Notes: a model not told the origin generated them from the sequence alone. A stretch of 64,000 nucleotides of DNA from Ceriagrion tenellum (GCA_963169105.1 OY720633.1:144419200-144483199); one strand, 5' to 3'; counted from the first letter of the stretch, positions 44,588-58,990 are shown. Translations and numbers: made by a program.

Positions 44588-45196
44588 TTGTCCAACTTCC
44601 TTTGCAAGCTTCCAACGAGAATTATTCTCGTTATTGGGGAGATTTCTAACATGGACTCGCTTTTAAATGGAACTCTTCGGCTATTGATGATCCCCGATCG
44701 ATCCTGTGAGATGAAATTGGATACAGTCCAAGCACAGTCATGCAAATCGCTTTTCCGCCGTCTGCCCGCCATTCTCTCGGCCACACTTAACCCAATATTC
44801 CCATTTCGAGCGCTCTCTGCACTCATACTTTATAAGTCTCCCTATTTATTCTCACCTCACACATTTATGAGGGCACTCTCCTATTGGAAGCGTTTTTCAT
44901 TTTTCAATGAAATGCACCGACGCCATTTTCATTATTACGGGTGGAGGATTAATCACATTTCCTGTCAAATAAGTGCCTCGGAGAACACGAGACTTGCATT
45001 TGTAAACTGTCTTCGGACTCCTTCCGGAGCACGATTCTCGCTGACGTTCGAGTCGCATGAGACGCAGACCAGACCCGAGAAAATGAACTCATTGTTTTCC
45101 GGGGGCCGACTGTCATCTCGCGAGCAATCTCTCCACTATTTCAAATCCCTCGCGGCACGAATAACTTACCTTTCACCTCTTAGGCAGTCCACTTGA
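44588..45196 (+). other. Longest ORF of the window (202 codons), no known domain
   Basis: It opens from a TTG; the first ATG is at about 44651. The protein is Leu/Ser/Arg-rich with no recognisable motif. There is no sign of splicing to anything and no repeat hallmark. It may be a chance ORF in moderately GC-rich intergenic DNA. Confidence 0.2.
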
Positions 45197-46601
45197 TTTG
45201 CCCTAGACAAGAACCGTCGTGACCCGAAAGAGTTCTCATATAACATACTACACTGAATCGTGTAATAGGCACCACTTTACCATCCATCATATTATGATAA
45301 CCGAGAGATTTTGAATAAACGGTCAACGACGGATAGATTTACTCAGTTTTATCCAATGTTTTGGGAGATTCCACAACATCTTTCATCAGTCAATGACCTT
45401 GCGTTATAAAATTTTGGCATTCCTTCCAAATAGTCTATGCCAACGCAAGCTGTCAGCCACCAACTTTAAAATTAATTTTTCCAGAAACCAGGGTCGAATT
45501 TGTATCAACGGCGACTACCTCATTTTTCAACACAAAATAGACATTTACTGAACAAGTATGCGTAAAAATGCCTATGAAACACTAGAATGCAGGCATTGGA
45601 AAATAGGAGGAACTAATTAGATATTTCCTCTTAACTTCTGCGATAAAAATGCTCTATGCTAAGTTTACAAACGACAGAAGGATGTTAAAAGGCCATTCTA
45701 TGAATTTAGTGGTTATAGGAAAAGTAATAAACCGTGAAAAAGTTTTCCATGGATAATTATGTCCAATTTCACCCTTGATTATTTTCATTTAAATACGCTT
45801 TAGGATGACAGTTTTTCTCATAATAAACTATGTATTTTGTTTTCATTTGAGAAGCGATCATGACAACTAACAAGGTTTTAGTATGATAAGTGAGAGTCCA
45901 TTTTGAGTTTTCCTTCCGTATCCTGTAATTTTTTCAACAAATTTGGGATTATTTAGCATCATAAATCCTCGATAGATTCATCACAATGACGCTCGCCGAA
46001 AACTTTATTCCGCAAATTTACCTGTAATTTCGTTGTCCTAGGCTCCTAAATTTCTACGCAATTCCACGTTATTCGTTTTTTAGTATTAATAGTAATGGAT
46101 TGAGTAGATTTGTGACTCGGAAAGGTAAAACTATTTCGACTTTTCTCACTAAATGTTTAAGAGACACAACTATTTTTTCTATGGAAGATAAGAATGGAAC
46201 AATGGAAAGGGTTATTCATGGCATGAAGCGATGCATTAATCCAAAGAAATGATCCCAAGTAGTAAAAAAACAATTCATTCGACTAACTAAGGGGTAAGCC
46301 ATTTCTCTCACAGTCCGACGCCAGTGAATTAGCGACTGGACGCGATGGAGTTGGCTAAAAATATGAGGGTGTGCGCAAGACAAAATTATAGCCAATGTCG
46401 GCAATTTCCTCTTTAGATTTACTCTGTATTATTGAGCAAAGATCGCGGTTGTGGAAATTGCCGATTATTTGGGCGTTGTGTTCATTCGATTACGCATTGA
46501 TGCGTGGGGTTGACGAGGGTGGGTAGAATGTTGGTGCACCTGAACCAACGGCCAAAGCGACACTGCACGCGTTTGAAACTTGCTCTCCCACGCTCCCTTC
46601 G

Positions 46602-46616
46602 CCACCCCCCCCCCCA
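46602..46616 (+). repeat. Poly-C run
   Basis: About 13 C bases in a row inside a CT-rich stretch (46585-46640). Confidence 0.8.
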
Positions 46617-49600
46617 AAGCCCCTCCCCACATTTGACCCATCAGAGAGAAAAATTATGGGGTGAGGAGATGATGCCTCGTTCGGTACCCTAATATTTTTT
46701 ATTACTCCACTAGAGAAAGGACAGCAATGGGTGAACTATTTCGGCGACCCCTTTCTCTCACCCAACGGGGGGGCTGATGGCGAATTGGGGTAGGGGGAGA
46801 GAGGAATAGAAGCAGGGCGATTATAAAGAGGGGTGATGCTCTCCAGACCGTGCACAGGATGTTAATTGCCAGGATGAATGTCAATGAGGGAGAGAGTTGG
46901 GGGTGAGCAGGTGGCGCTGCGGGGGCGGATGAAGAGCAAGTGGCAAGTTGAGGCCGGGGGCGAGTGTGGGAGTAGCGATAGGTGGCTTAAAAAAACAAAC
47001 TTTTTAAAGGTTCACTCGAGTGTTAAAATAAATACATTGAATGAAAAGTGAAATTGTTTAAACTCATACACATATAGCACGGACATCGGAATGAAACTTC
47101 CTGCAGAATCACAATCGTCTACCATGCTATGAATTCTGCACACGCTATTGCGCTGTAAACAAGCGCAATTTTAATAATCAAACGATTAACAGATCAACAA
47201 AATAATAAAAAACTTTGTCCATAAGGCCCTTAAAAAGATAAAAGACCTTTGGCTAATGGGAAGTAAGAAAAGAGAACAGGATGCGCCCGGGGGAAAACTG
47301 AGAAGGGCTTCGGTATTTTTCCCATCAACCGGGTTTTGCAATAAGCAAACCGTAATAATAAAATATAGAAACAACGTTATTTAGTTCTTTGTCATACGGG
47401 AAGGGACGCCCGTCGCAGGTGGGGAGATCGCGGCAAGAAAATTGCATGGGGATGAGGCAAAGCTAAGAAGTTGAGCTGAGAAGGAAAAGAATCGCCAAAA
47501 AAAAAAAGCTCGGGAAAGCGTGAATGATTTTTGGCGACCGCGGACCTCGGTTTTGCGCCTTCCAATCTGTTCCCCGGCAATGCTCTGATTCCGTACATTA
47601 TTCACGCGTCTCGTTAACAAAAAAGTCACTCCACCGAAGCCGGATTGCGGCCGATAAATCAAGTTCAGTGTGACTCATTCGCCCCCACCGATTAAAGGAG
47701 AACACGTCTAGAGGATGTGTCGCCCTGATCCACTCGGAAACAATGGATTACCGCGAATGCTGATGGGTTTGGCTTTGCCCAAAACCCGCTCCGCCAATCA
47801 TACTCTCATATCGGCAAGTTCGGAGAGAAATTGCACGTTCATACGGAGTTAAAAGGTTTGATCGAATTTACTACCAGAGGCATTGGCAAGGAAGGTGTCA
47901 AGCAAAAAGTTCACTGGAATAACAAAGTCAAAGGGTGCAATTAACGTCACCAAGAGTTATACACACGAAGTTAGCAGCGCGGAGGGAAGGTGTTTATTTT
48001 GGTCACAGTCATAATTGAAGGTATTCAAATAGTTTTGGGCTTGTATTTGTGGAAAAGATCTCACCGTAGCAATGTATAAACACGATGAGAAAGTACTAAG
48101 AATCGGGCATCAAACAATTTCTACGTAGATATAATTCTTACAGACAGGTACACGAGCTATGAAAAATCCAGCAGACATAACACATTAAAGTCACAACAAG
48201 CAATGTGATAAAAGTTGTCAGATTCGGCCGTTAAGTATCGTTCACTGAGATCAGCTGTACTCCAGAGTAAAGAGAAAAAACTATGGATCACGAAGTTTAA
48301 ATGATAAACACTTATACATATGTACCTGAACGGAAAATCTACTCAATCAGGTTACTGAAAGAAATTACTACATTATTGTGGAAAACTGACGATTATTTTA
48401 ATAAATATGAAGCAAAAATCCTACAGTAAGTTTAAAACAAGATGAATTAGCTCTCGTATACTTGATTATATCTCTCTCTAGTGCCACAATCTCCAAATTT
48501 CGCTGAAGGAAAATCTCATCCACGCTCCCGCATAGACGCCAATTACAACTACAAAGTTGATATGAAATTCATAGAAGTGGGTCCGGGTTCCGTTTGAAGA
48601 AGACGAGGTATACCAGTTTGAAATAATTTACATGAAAATTAACCAAATGAGAGTACTACGTAAAAAAATAATGTTCCCTATGTATTCCTCCAGAAAAGTT
48701 ACAAAAATTGATTAATATGGAGGTAGATTACATTAGAATGACGTTCCTCAACAGAGATAGAAATATTATGAAAGATTGGTCAATACGGAGTGAGTGCGTG
48801 CATAGGCCATGTGGCATAAGATCAACGCACGGAAGAGGAAATTTCCCTCTTCCGAATACCTCCGCATTGCCCGTAATTTTCACCGATCGGAAAAAGAAAA
48901 AACCGATGTAATTCAGTTGGAATGCGGATCTCCAGAATTGTATTTATTGAGCAATAATCAGCGGATTAAAAGTTATAATTACACAGAACTGTTATTACGC
49001 ATTAAATTTATTGAAAGCAGTATACAAAATAGGTAACGTGAGGATATTCCGGGATTTGAAACCCGCACTGAGACCAGATCCTTCATAAGTACGGAATACC
49101 GTTACAATAACAGCCCTTAATTAAATCTGGTTTATTAAGCACAAGCGCACGGAAAGCATGACTACATCCATTGTAATAGACTAGTACCATGAGGAATTGA
49201 GGGCGGCGAATCAATGAAGTGCACACTTTTAATAAGCCAAATACTTAAAGAGATTGGAGAACTAAAATGCAACATTCTCAAACCACTCTGTTGATATGTG
49301 AGCCGTGACTAAAACAGGCACGTTCACACGCATAGATGTGGATGGAAGATAACATATCTACGGTATACTTTAAAAGAGGTGTACAAATGTCATTGCGTAC
49401 CTAATGGTTACCAACAGGTTAGCTGGCTAAAGTGGACAACCTAAAAAAGGTGTCATACCTTGATGATGCGTCTATTTAGTTCAAACCGATTATCTTTTTA
49501 AAGAATGAATATACACCCGGCAGGGTAGAAACAATGGGATGAAAGGGCCCTTCTGAGTGGTTTAAAGAGAAACTGCTTAAGGAAAAGAATGTTCAGGAAA

Positions 49601-49917
49601 TTTTTCAATAGAATTTATCATTTGAGAGGATAGTTTCAGGGAAAGAATGCAGCCATTGACTTTGTTGTTTTCAGTCCTTGTTGAAAAAATGAAGCTTTAT
49701 AGAAAAATGTCCATCTTAGAATACAGAAAAGGATTATAGAACTACCACGGGCTATGGCATCACTGATACTTGTCAATGTCTTCATTATTTGGCCAAATCA
49801 TGTTGAAAGTACCTATAAATATTCAAAAGTACCAACAAATAATAGACGAGGTCAAAGAGTAAAGAATTAAAAAAGTAATATTTTCGGTAAACGGTAATGA
49901 ATTAAATGTTCGAGGCA

Positions 49918-49974
49918 CATTCTATTCCTATGAATTGAACTCATTGAGTGAGTTAAATTCATAAGAATAGAATG
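49918..49974. repeat. Near-perfect 26-bp hairpin with 5-nt loop
   Basis: The arm CATTCTATTCCTATGAATTG-AACTCA pairs with its reverse complement ending at 49974, with two mismatches and loop TTGAG. There is no similar sequence elsewhere in the window. Confidence 0.85.
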
Positions 49975-50399
49975 AGTTATGAAAACTATGAGTCAATTTA
50001 ATGGACGAGTCCGAGAATCGATCAAAAATATTACTTGAACTAAAGTAAAATTCTCGGTAAGCATACGTAAGACTAAGACAAATTATCTACTACAGCCATT
50101 AAAAGAAATTACGCCATGCGTTTTCCTGACGCACGACCGGCTGCTTATGTCCAATGGTGAATTATACATGAAGCTTAGAGGAACTCCTTTACGACATAAA
50201 ATAGAGCATAACATTAATTTCTTGTAAAAAAGCGGCAAGAGCAGAGGGACAGAGCTGATGAATGTGCGCCTGATGCGTGTAAAATTAGGGAAATGATGGT
50301 GAAGGAAACGGCATGGATATTTTAAATCACTCCGACCGCAAAATCACCCAAAAATGCAGAGGTAGTGGCCGTATGTTTGTAAGTCAGACGTAAATTTTC

Positions 50400-50900
50400 C
50401 CACCCGCTCACTCCTCAGGGGCGACGTGTATTCAAATGCAGAGAACGGGTTGTCAAGTTCGCGCACGTGCCCTCATCGTCAGTTCCGCTCGAGAGTGAAT
50501 GAGTGACGCCAGGGGAGGAAGAGGAAGTCACAGCGCTTAGCTCTCTGCAGGCCACTACTGCCGTAATGACAGTAGCAGCTGCTGCCGCCCCCCCTTCCTC
50601 CTCCGACACTACTTTCGCCGCTCAGCCATTCAAAGCGGAGGGTCAGTTACAGGTGCGGCGGTGAGGGGGAGGTTTGTGCCAACAATTCGTTTAAAAGGGG
50701 TGTAGTTTTAAGGGACGATCGGGTGGATTGAGAGGGGTCAATTTGAATTGGGGGGGGAGTTTTTTTTTGGGAGGGAAGATTCTGGGTTTGCTCGGTCTTG
50801 CATTTCCGCTTCCGCCCCATCGGTCGAGCGAGTTGGGGGAGGGAGTGGACGGGGGTCGGGGCGACTGGATGGGACATAGCATGCACACATACCATAATTC
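50400..50900. promoter_or_regulatory. GC-rich, CpG-containing island
   Basis: Higher GC and CpG than the surroundings, with G and C runs (50580-50586, 50751-50758). Could be regulatory. No promoter motif can be fixed. Confidence 0.25.
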
Positions 50901-52089
50901 ATCAGGGGGGGCTGGAAAGAATTGCTGGGTAACGCAAATTAACCAACCTGCATCACCCTTATCCCTGTAGTTGAGGAATTTGTCGTTTGAATGAGCTTCG
51001 TAAATTCAGGGGTTATCCCCCAAGGCAGCAGATTAGTAAGTACGACCACGCCCCCTATACTACTATGAGGACTTGAGACGAGATCGCTAAGTTTGTCTTT
51101 ACCCCAGTTAAAATTAGTCATCAGTTATGATATGTATTAAAACTAACACACCTGACCGGCAATGGGTTCGGAGTTCAGTAAAATCAACTGATTTTTTCAA
51201 GGCAAATTTAACATGCGATCACAGCTAAGCCGCTTCTGAATCCAAAGGATGAATTTCAACAGGCCAATCACGAACTTTAAAAAAAGAGAACAAAAGAAAC
51301 GGAGTATCGGATCTTAAATTGAAGTCACCCTGCAATTAAAGTTGTAAACTGCAAGCAAACTCTGGAGATACACACTCACTATTGAAGAGAATAGGAAAGA
51401 AGCTGTCAGAGGATAGGAAATATACTAGAGAAGTATCGTTCCACCTGCCATTCCACTCGATACTTTTCTTTTAATGGAAGCCAAATTCCAACTTGAAAAA
51501 CTGAGTGAAAATCAGATCCTAAAATTGGGGAGGCTGAAGAAAATCCTAAACATGATCAACTGTTTTCATTTCAAGTACTTTTATTTAGGTGCAATGTTTT
51601 ATGGCCTGCTTAATTCCTCGTTTATAATTTGGGAAATATTTCATCCACGACCAGAAAATATGTATGAGTTGCATAATGAGGCATCATTAGATCGAAAAGG
51701 TAATAACTCACCAATCAAAGGTTGAAATTGAATGAAAGGTGCACACTCTACAGTACTTAAACAACCTCTCATTGCAGGAAATTTTCCCTTTTCTAAGAAC
51801 TTCAATCGTATTTTTTGGATTTAAAGAAGACCAGGGCGTAAGTACTCTAATAAACGGTGGAAATTACATGAAGATAGAGCGCTTTCACAAATGTGATATG
51901 GTCCACTAAACTTCTGACTTAGTTATTAATAGGACAGAATCTTGTCGGAATTTCTCAAAGATTTTTATTTTCGAGATATTTCCATCTCCAGGGAAATGGT
52001 CAGCGAATGTCACAAAGCAAGCCGGATAAGAGAAAGAGAGAGATGAGTCCTGGTGTCTTTTAAGCGACTCGTGTCTCTGGAGTTTACAC

Positions 52090-52400
52090 TTGTCCCGAGT
52101 AATAAGTCACGGGAAGAGAAGGGCACGAAAGAGAGGGAGGGGGGGGCTTCGTGAAAAGGACAAGAGAGCGAGTGGTATTCATCACTTAAAGGAGAGACAG
52201 GGAGGTGAAAAAATATAGTGGGTGCATGCGACTGTGTATGTTTGAGACGAGATGGGGAGGCGAAGGCAATGCGTATCGATGAAAGGGAAGGAGAGCGGTG
52301 TGCGGAGGGGGGTGCCTGGAGATTAATGCGTCGCCTCAGTCCGGCTGAGCACGGAGGGGAAGGGACATCGGCGCGTTGATCTTTTCTGCTCACGAAGAGG
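52090..52400. repeat. GA-rich stretch
   Basis: The plus strand is dominated by AGAGAG, GGGAGG and GAAAGG blocks. The minus-strand ORF here is Ser/Pro/Leu-rich low complexity. Confidence 0.5.
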
Positions 52401-53099
52401 AGGAAGGACTCGCCGGCGAGTGATACGCACGCACTCTGTGTATACATCACATGCCTCGCGCCGTGAGTGATGACGGCTTGATAAAATAAACCATTTCAAA
52501 TCTCTGCTCCGACTTCTAAATCCACACACATGACGCATTTCACGTCGTCCCGTGCGATGAGCTTCGCATTTGTTCCAGCCGAAAAATATGCCAAGGTGAC
52601 ACATTTTACGTCTACAACCGGACCTGCTATTTATTACTCGAATGGGAATTTATTCCCGTATTCTAAAATCTGAGATTGACCTGCCTAAATACCTTTATCC
52701 CACTTGAATGGTCTTTACTGAATTTTGTTGATGTGAAATCGAAAATTAAAGTATAAGCTACAGAGGAATATTCTACGTTTTCCATCTCGTCCTTTTGGCT
52801 AGCCTGACTCGATAACTATTGCTACACGCCGATAAATTAACGCTTCAGAATATACCGTAATGTATATGGTCACTACCGCGAGATATTTCTACATTTACTC
52901 TTTGAGGTGATTCATAATGAACTTCCGAAATAAAATGTCATGAAATATTTACAGCAAGCTTTCAAAAGGAACGAAAAAATGTTATCAGTGAGAAAGTGGA
53001 ACCAAAATATTCTCAATGTTAATTCTCACCAGTCTTCTCATCCATTAAACATGGAAGTATTCAGCCGAATGACTAATCATATTAATAAATTTCTTAGAG

Positions 53100-53170
53100 T
53101 ACTAGTTAGTACGGTGGGTGACGCGGATAAAGGGGAGCGCAAAGATTCAAATCCCACATAGTAAGTAGAA
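53100..53170 (+). repeat. SINE-like tRNA-derived fragment
   Basis: TTAGTACGGTGGGTGACGC and, 30 bp on, AGATTCAAATCCCACA resemble A and B boxes on the plus strand. They are degenerate. Confidence 0.35.
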
Positions 53171-53859
53171 GTTTCATCGAATTTTCCACTTTTTGTTTTT
53201 ACCCCAGTTATATTGACAATACGAAATAATCTCAGCCCAGTCCATCGAACCAATTTTTCCCATGAGGGGAAGTCACTCAGAATGCTTTCGGCGCCAGACG
53301 CATTTCTTATACTAAGGAAAAATCTAAGCGCAGCTTCGGAACTCAAATGTTACGAAACTGGGTCTAAGACACCATTGTAAGAAGCAATTAATCTGAAATA
53401 TCATCGGTCGCTTAACCAGTAAAAATAATACCATGAAAAAGCTTACATCATTAATACTTATTGTTTTCATTGTTCAATTTCGGTATATTGAGAGAGGACT
53501 TGTAAACACTCATCTAAATTAGAAATGTGTTTCAGAGAATGCCAGGTGTTAAATAAACGCAAATATTATGATGTAATCGAAAATATTTTATTGAAATATT
53601 AAATTTATTTTCTTCTTCTCCTTCACCATAAGAAGTATATCAAGGTTCAGCTATTCGAAGGCTATAATGGAATTTAATTGGCTATCATTAACAAAAATGC
53701 CAATCAATTTGATTACCACGCAATTTTTCAATCCATTTATCATTCGGCACAGAACTATTGCGACTAGGTGGGAAACCAACCGGCTAAACGAGACAAATTT
53801 ACGTTCCAATAGATAGGTTATTAAGACAATCGAGTTTATAAAGCGCGCACATTAGCCGC

Positions 53860-54480
53860 CGCTGGGTGGCGAGTTCCGTTCGAGTCGATTAACCAGACGA
53901 GAAGCAAGCCGAGCGATCGAGGAAGGAAGGAATGCTGAGCGCGGAAGAAGAAAATATATCCTCCCACCCGCGGCGGCCCGATTAAAAGAGAAAGATCCAT
54001 TTAGCCCGGAGACTTCAACGCGCGATATCGGGAAAGAAGATTGAGACGATACTCAGACGGTGATGGTGGCGGCAAGAGATTAAATAAAAAAAGAAAAGAA
54101 AGAAGCAGGCCGCTCTCGCGTGGCGTGGCGAGGATAGGATACACCGATTGGATTCAACCGTGCTCCTCTAGGATCGCTTTCACTTGATGAGCGGTGGTGG
54201 CCAGGAGCCAGAACAATGGGCCGATGGAGGGAAGGGGACGGAAAGGAAAGGCTGTGTGGGGTGGAGGAGGGCGTTGAAATGGACTGTGGGGCATTGAGGG
54301 AGGCGGGGGGGAGAGAGGCAGGAGGCGCCGTGGGCAGCAGAGCGAGTAAACGAAGCACGCTTTCGACGGCTATCACTCAACTCGCTCCCTGCGTGGCATT
54401 CTCACTCGCCTCGCCCGTACGTACGACCCGCTCCGCGCTCCAACCGTCCGACAAAACAGATGACACTCGCGTCAGCAGCT
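53860..54480. promoter_or_regulatory. GC-rich, CpG-dense island
   Basis: This is one of the most GC-rich stretches right of 43 kb, with many CpG (for example CGCGGCGGCC and CGCCGCTGGG). It is a candidate promoter or enhancer. The two overlapping ORFs are low-complexity. Confidence 0.3.
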
Positions 54481-57400
54481 GCCCCCCTCTTCACGGTCAA
54501 CCTTACCCCATGGGAAGCATCATCACACCGAGCAAACCTCTTGTATGCATTATTAACCTCTACCCGCCGGAACGAAAAATATATAGGAAATAAAGGTCGG
54601 CTGGTTAGTTATTTTTGGGAGGCGACCCAAAAACTGAGGTCGCTTGCGCCACCTAGGGTAGATGTTGGCTAAAGAAGGGTTAAATGGGGTGTGGAAGCAG
54701 GGTGAAGAGAGCCCTGGCGTCGAGATTGCCCTTGTCGCAACGGGTGGCGCTCAGGGGTACATAGAATTATGTCACATCTGACGGACGGATTGCTACTCTC
54801 AAAGTGCCCTTCAACATGGGACCAATGTAAGAACTCGCGTATGAATGAAAAACCATCTTCACCACTTCAGGAGAACAGGGTCCATGTGGTGATATGCCAG
54901 TACTCTAGTCACAGCACCAATCTGGTCCCCCTCAAATATCCGAGTTTTACATCGAAAGACAATTATGAGCTCTCAAATCCTTTATTAGTAGATCTCAGTT
55001 TGGTCCGTTATGTCCAAGTGGATCGCGGATACATTGAAATCTCTCGCTACTCGTAGAACACACCACTAGTATTCAGACACCCCCTGAACCAGTAACACTG
55101 GATGAGTTGTAAAAAAATCCAGTTTAAGGAAAGTTAATTTATACTACCGACCGGAAAAATTAAACGTGAACACAATTTATAACGTTTGCCCTTACGCACT
55201 TAAATGAATCCTTCCTATTGATTTGAATGATTTATTCTTGCCGAAAACGAGAAGTAAATGTTTCATAAAGGAACACATCAAGTACATACAGCATTAAGAA
55301 AGTTTTATGTTCATTTTAACGAATTACTTTATTCGGGGAAAATGTGTTTAGTTTTCTACTTTTGCCTTTGACATTTACATTTTGATGCTATAGGACATTT
55401 TGGTTCTTGATACTTTCAAAAGACTGAGCTGCGTAAGTTCAGAGACTTGTCGATCATTCGCTAAAGAAGTAAGAAATAAAGAGCTTTCGAAACCCTTGGG
55501 TAGACTCGGCTCCAGAGGATCAAGTGAATCGATTAAATAATAAATGAGAAAGCGAAAAAGAGTACAATATAAAAGAGTTCGATATGGAAAACACAGGAAA
55601 CAATCAGTTGGTCAATGTACACCCTTGGCACCATTAATCCGTAAGAAACATTATTATGGGAAAAAGGGAAGAGAAGGCCCCACGAAGAAGAACAAGAGAG
55701 ATATTAGAACCAAATGAAGAGGGACGATGTATGGAACACTATCAATAATCACTGCGAGAGTGGGTTTTACTTGGAACGAATGGACTGATGCAATGAACAT
55801 ATCTCCTGATTGAACTACTAATGATGAGGTTGCTACCATTGATCAGTAAGCAGGAGATTAGTATCAATTAGAGGTGTTGAGAACATACACGAGCAGTTTC
55901 CATTTTCCTAGAGTTTCTGATAAATTTTAACATAATTGGAGGAGTGAATTGAACTTCTTCGTGACTAAACCAAGAATCGAGTTAGAAAAAAGATCTTTAT
56001 TGAAGAAAATCCTAAAATATTTTATTATTGGCCCGAAATAATAACCAAGTGCAAATGTTGTAATAAAAAAACTCGAAATATTGATCGAAAACCTCTGACA
56101 AATACAAATGATGATCATTTTGAGCATTTTCATCACAGTTCAAATTGATTGTTTGGTTAATAAACCATGGTTTAACCACAAAAAACACATGAAATTCATT
56201 TTTAGTGACGATAGTGGCTAAATTCTGATTCCCTTGGACCGTAAAGCTCTCAAATTGATTAAAGTGTTTACATTATTTAACGATTAAAGGCGATGAAATG
56301 AATACGGAAGTAAATATACCCACTGCTGGTTGCAAGCAAATTTGCAATGGGGATAGATTCCGATCGGAAATGCGCGGGAAAGGTATTAACGCGTAGCTGG
56401 TTTCACCTGACCGAGTAACCCTTTCCCCAGAGCCGCGCGCCACCGTTCCTAAGCAACCCTTGCCCAAGCAGAGCGAGTGAGAAAACAAGAGGAAGCAATC
56501 GTGCGGAGGGTTGCAAAGGAGGAAAAAGGTCGGAGACGAGATGGAAAAAATCAACAGCACAAGGGGGAATACCGTCTTAATCCTTTACTCGGACGGGCAC
56601 GATCATTCAACCGAGGCGATTTCCTCACCATCGCGCCAAGTGGAGGGAATGCCTTCCCCAAACATGCTGAGTGATGGATTGTTACCGCTGTAAATACCAC
56701 AATCACCATCTTCAGTCGGATCGGAGTTGAATTATTGCTTGTTCTTTACGTTCTATACGACGAGACAAACGGTAATACGCCCCTTCTAATTAATAATCTC
56801 ATAAATTCACTGTTACACCAGCGTTTGTCACTTAAAAATGCTTGTTGTCCGCAATTTATTTATTATTGTGAGGTAAAGGATCGTTCATTTGTTCACTAGT
56901 CATCCGGGGAAAGGTAATTATCAGTCATCATCCATTAAGTCATTATTATTTTGTGTGTATACTCTTTCAAATTAGAGACTTGCATAGTTTGTGAACGCTA
57001 GTCACAAATAAAACTAAGCAATTCACGAAACTGGAAAAGTCAGCTTTTGGGTAAGATGATGAAATGGGAACGGAAGACTGGGTGATTACTCTGATTAGTA
57101 TTTTCCTTTCAAAAATTGCATTGATGAGACAAATAATTTATACTTCTTGGGCCAAAAAAATGTTCACGAAAGGGCGTGAGCCTCAGTGTTATAAAAGTCG
57201 AACTCACAGGAGTATTAGTTACGCAGTGCGTAATCTTCTGAGAAAGAGTTGGGATGCTAAATAAATAAATAAAAATAAATAAAAAACTAACAAGTAAAAA
57301 ATATTTGTTAATTAAACTTGGTCAACACCGTTTCACGTTCTCCACTTTTTTAAGTAGCCTAATAATAAATGTATGCATCTACTGAGTACGATAACGTACT

Positions 57401-58444
57401 TTTAAAAGGTTAATATTAATTCCTAACAGCACCATCCACTACCATGTACGGAAGATGTGGGCGGTAAATAATCTTGGCCCAAGAATCTAAAGGCATGTTA
57501 AATTAGCCATGTGATTATTAAATAGTTTAAAGCGAAACTAACTTTATTGAAGCAAAGTGGAGAGGTTACAATCTTATTTTCGCCAGTTCATAGAAAAATC
57601 ACTAAATCATGGCAACGTTTCCCAAGGAAACAAAATGAAGTCACTAAAAACAAACTAATACTATCACCAGGAAATCAAAATAGTTTTCCCTTAAAGCATG
57701 GGTTACGAAACTATGAGTGACTACGAAGAGTTCTTCCATTTTCTTCCTTTTTATAGCTACTAGGTTAATTTTACTTTCAAGTAATCAAATGCCAAGACTG
57801 ACAGCTTTCCACTTGAAAGACGCTGAGTTCGAAGCCAATGGCGCGTGGGGGTACTGCTTTGTACACTTAAACAGTGTCGAAATACATTCCCATCAGCTCC
57901 ACTCCTACCAAAGAAGTTGAAATATACTGGAGGAGATAACTACGATACTTAAGGGTGGGAAAAAATTCAGCATTTCGGGCCGCCGCCTATAGCTACACTG
58001 GAAAGGTTTTCCGCTCCTTAAATATTCGAATCAACATGATACATTGACAATAACAACTTTAACATCAGATTACAGTAAGAATGACAAAATTTTAGCGGCA
58101 CATGTTGTCATTTTCTCACTCCAGTTTTTTTACCATTTTTTTCATTGAAGTATCGTAAACGCGGAGGTCTACTCAACATTTTGAAACAAAAATATTTAGC
58201 GGAGTGACGTAATTTAACGCAATAAAATGTGATCGGCCACAGAAATTTTACCCTGGATTTAGTGGTTGAATTAATCTACAAATCTAGCGCGACCTCGATG
58301 CCTCAGCTGAAGTAGACATAGCATTTGTATCCACATCCTAAACATACATGGAACAGGAAGCGTCCTTCCTCTTTTCACTCCCTAACTCTTTCGTTCAGGG
58401 TCTTTTTCCGCCAAGGGTTGGATTTCACATTTAAAAAATCATTT

Positions 58445-58512
58445 GAATTGAACGGTATTCGAACCCGGATATCCCGATTGCCGGTCAGGTGTGTTAGCCA
58501 GTTACACCACCT
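58445..58512 (-). repeat. tRNA-derived SINE-like head
   Basis: On the minus strand GGTGTAACTGGCTAA (A box), a 5-bp anticodon-like stem CCTGA/TCGGG with loop CCGGCAA, and B box GGTTCGAATACC are in tRNA order. Position 33 of the loop is C rather than U and the acceptor stem fails, so it is a pseudo-tRNA or SINE. Confidence 0.55.
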
Positions 58513-58779
58513 TCCTTCCTTCAAGGCAAATTTCGAGGGTGGTTTATGCGAACTAGATGTTCGCATCTCAAGTCCACATTGTGGCACATGAGACGATAGT
58601 CGTGCTTACAAAGCCACTGTCACGGTGGATAAACCCAACATTGTCACTTATATAACGACAAAATTGGCGACTTTTATTGTATGCAGTGTATATGCACCCC
58701 TGCGAGTGACTTCGTACCATATCATTTGTAAATGCAATGACTGGAAACTCGTCTCTTTCCTTCCATTTCTTCACCGCCT

Positions 58780-58990
58780 CAATTTCAGCGGCGCGTGTGC
58801 CGCTGGAACAGCCAGCTCGACGGCGTGAGGAGATCGGCGACGAGGGCGACCCCCACCGGAACATTTTTCGCGCCGGGCCCCGAAGCAAGCAGTGATGCGC
58901 AATGCGTTCGTCCCCTGGCGGGCAGTACCTGCGTATTCATATAACCATCAGGCGCGCTGCCATCCGTGAAATTGCCTCCCACCCTCCACA
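58780..58990. promoter_or_regulatory. CpG-rich island
   Basis: Short GC-rich region (GGCGCGTGTGCCGCTGG, GGCGACGAGGGCGAC). It may be regulatory; there is no gene. Confidence 0.2.

Noticed and set aside
54080..54593. Coding ORFs on both strands in the CpG island
   Set aside because: They are low-complexity, have no domain and overlap each other. They reflect GC-rich composition.
58445..58512. A functional tRNA gene
   Set aside because: The anticodon-like stem forms, but base 33 is C, the T stem is poor and the acceptor stem does not pair.
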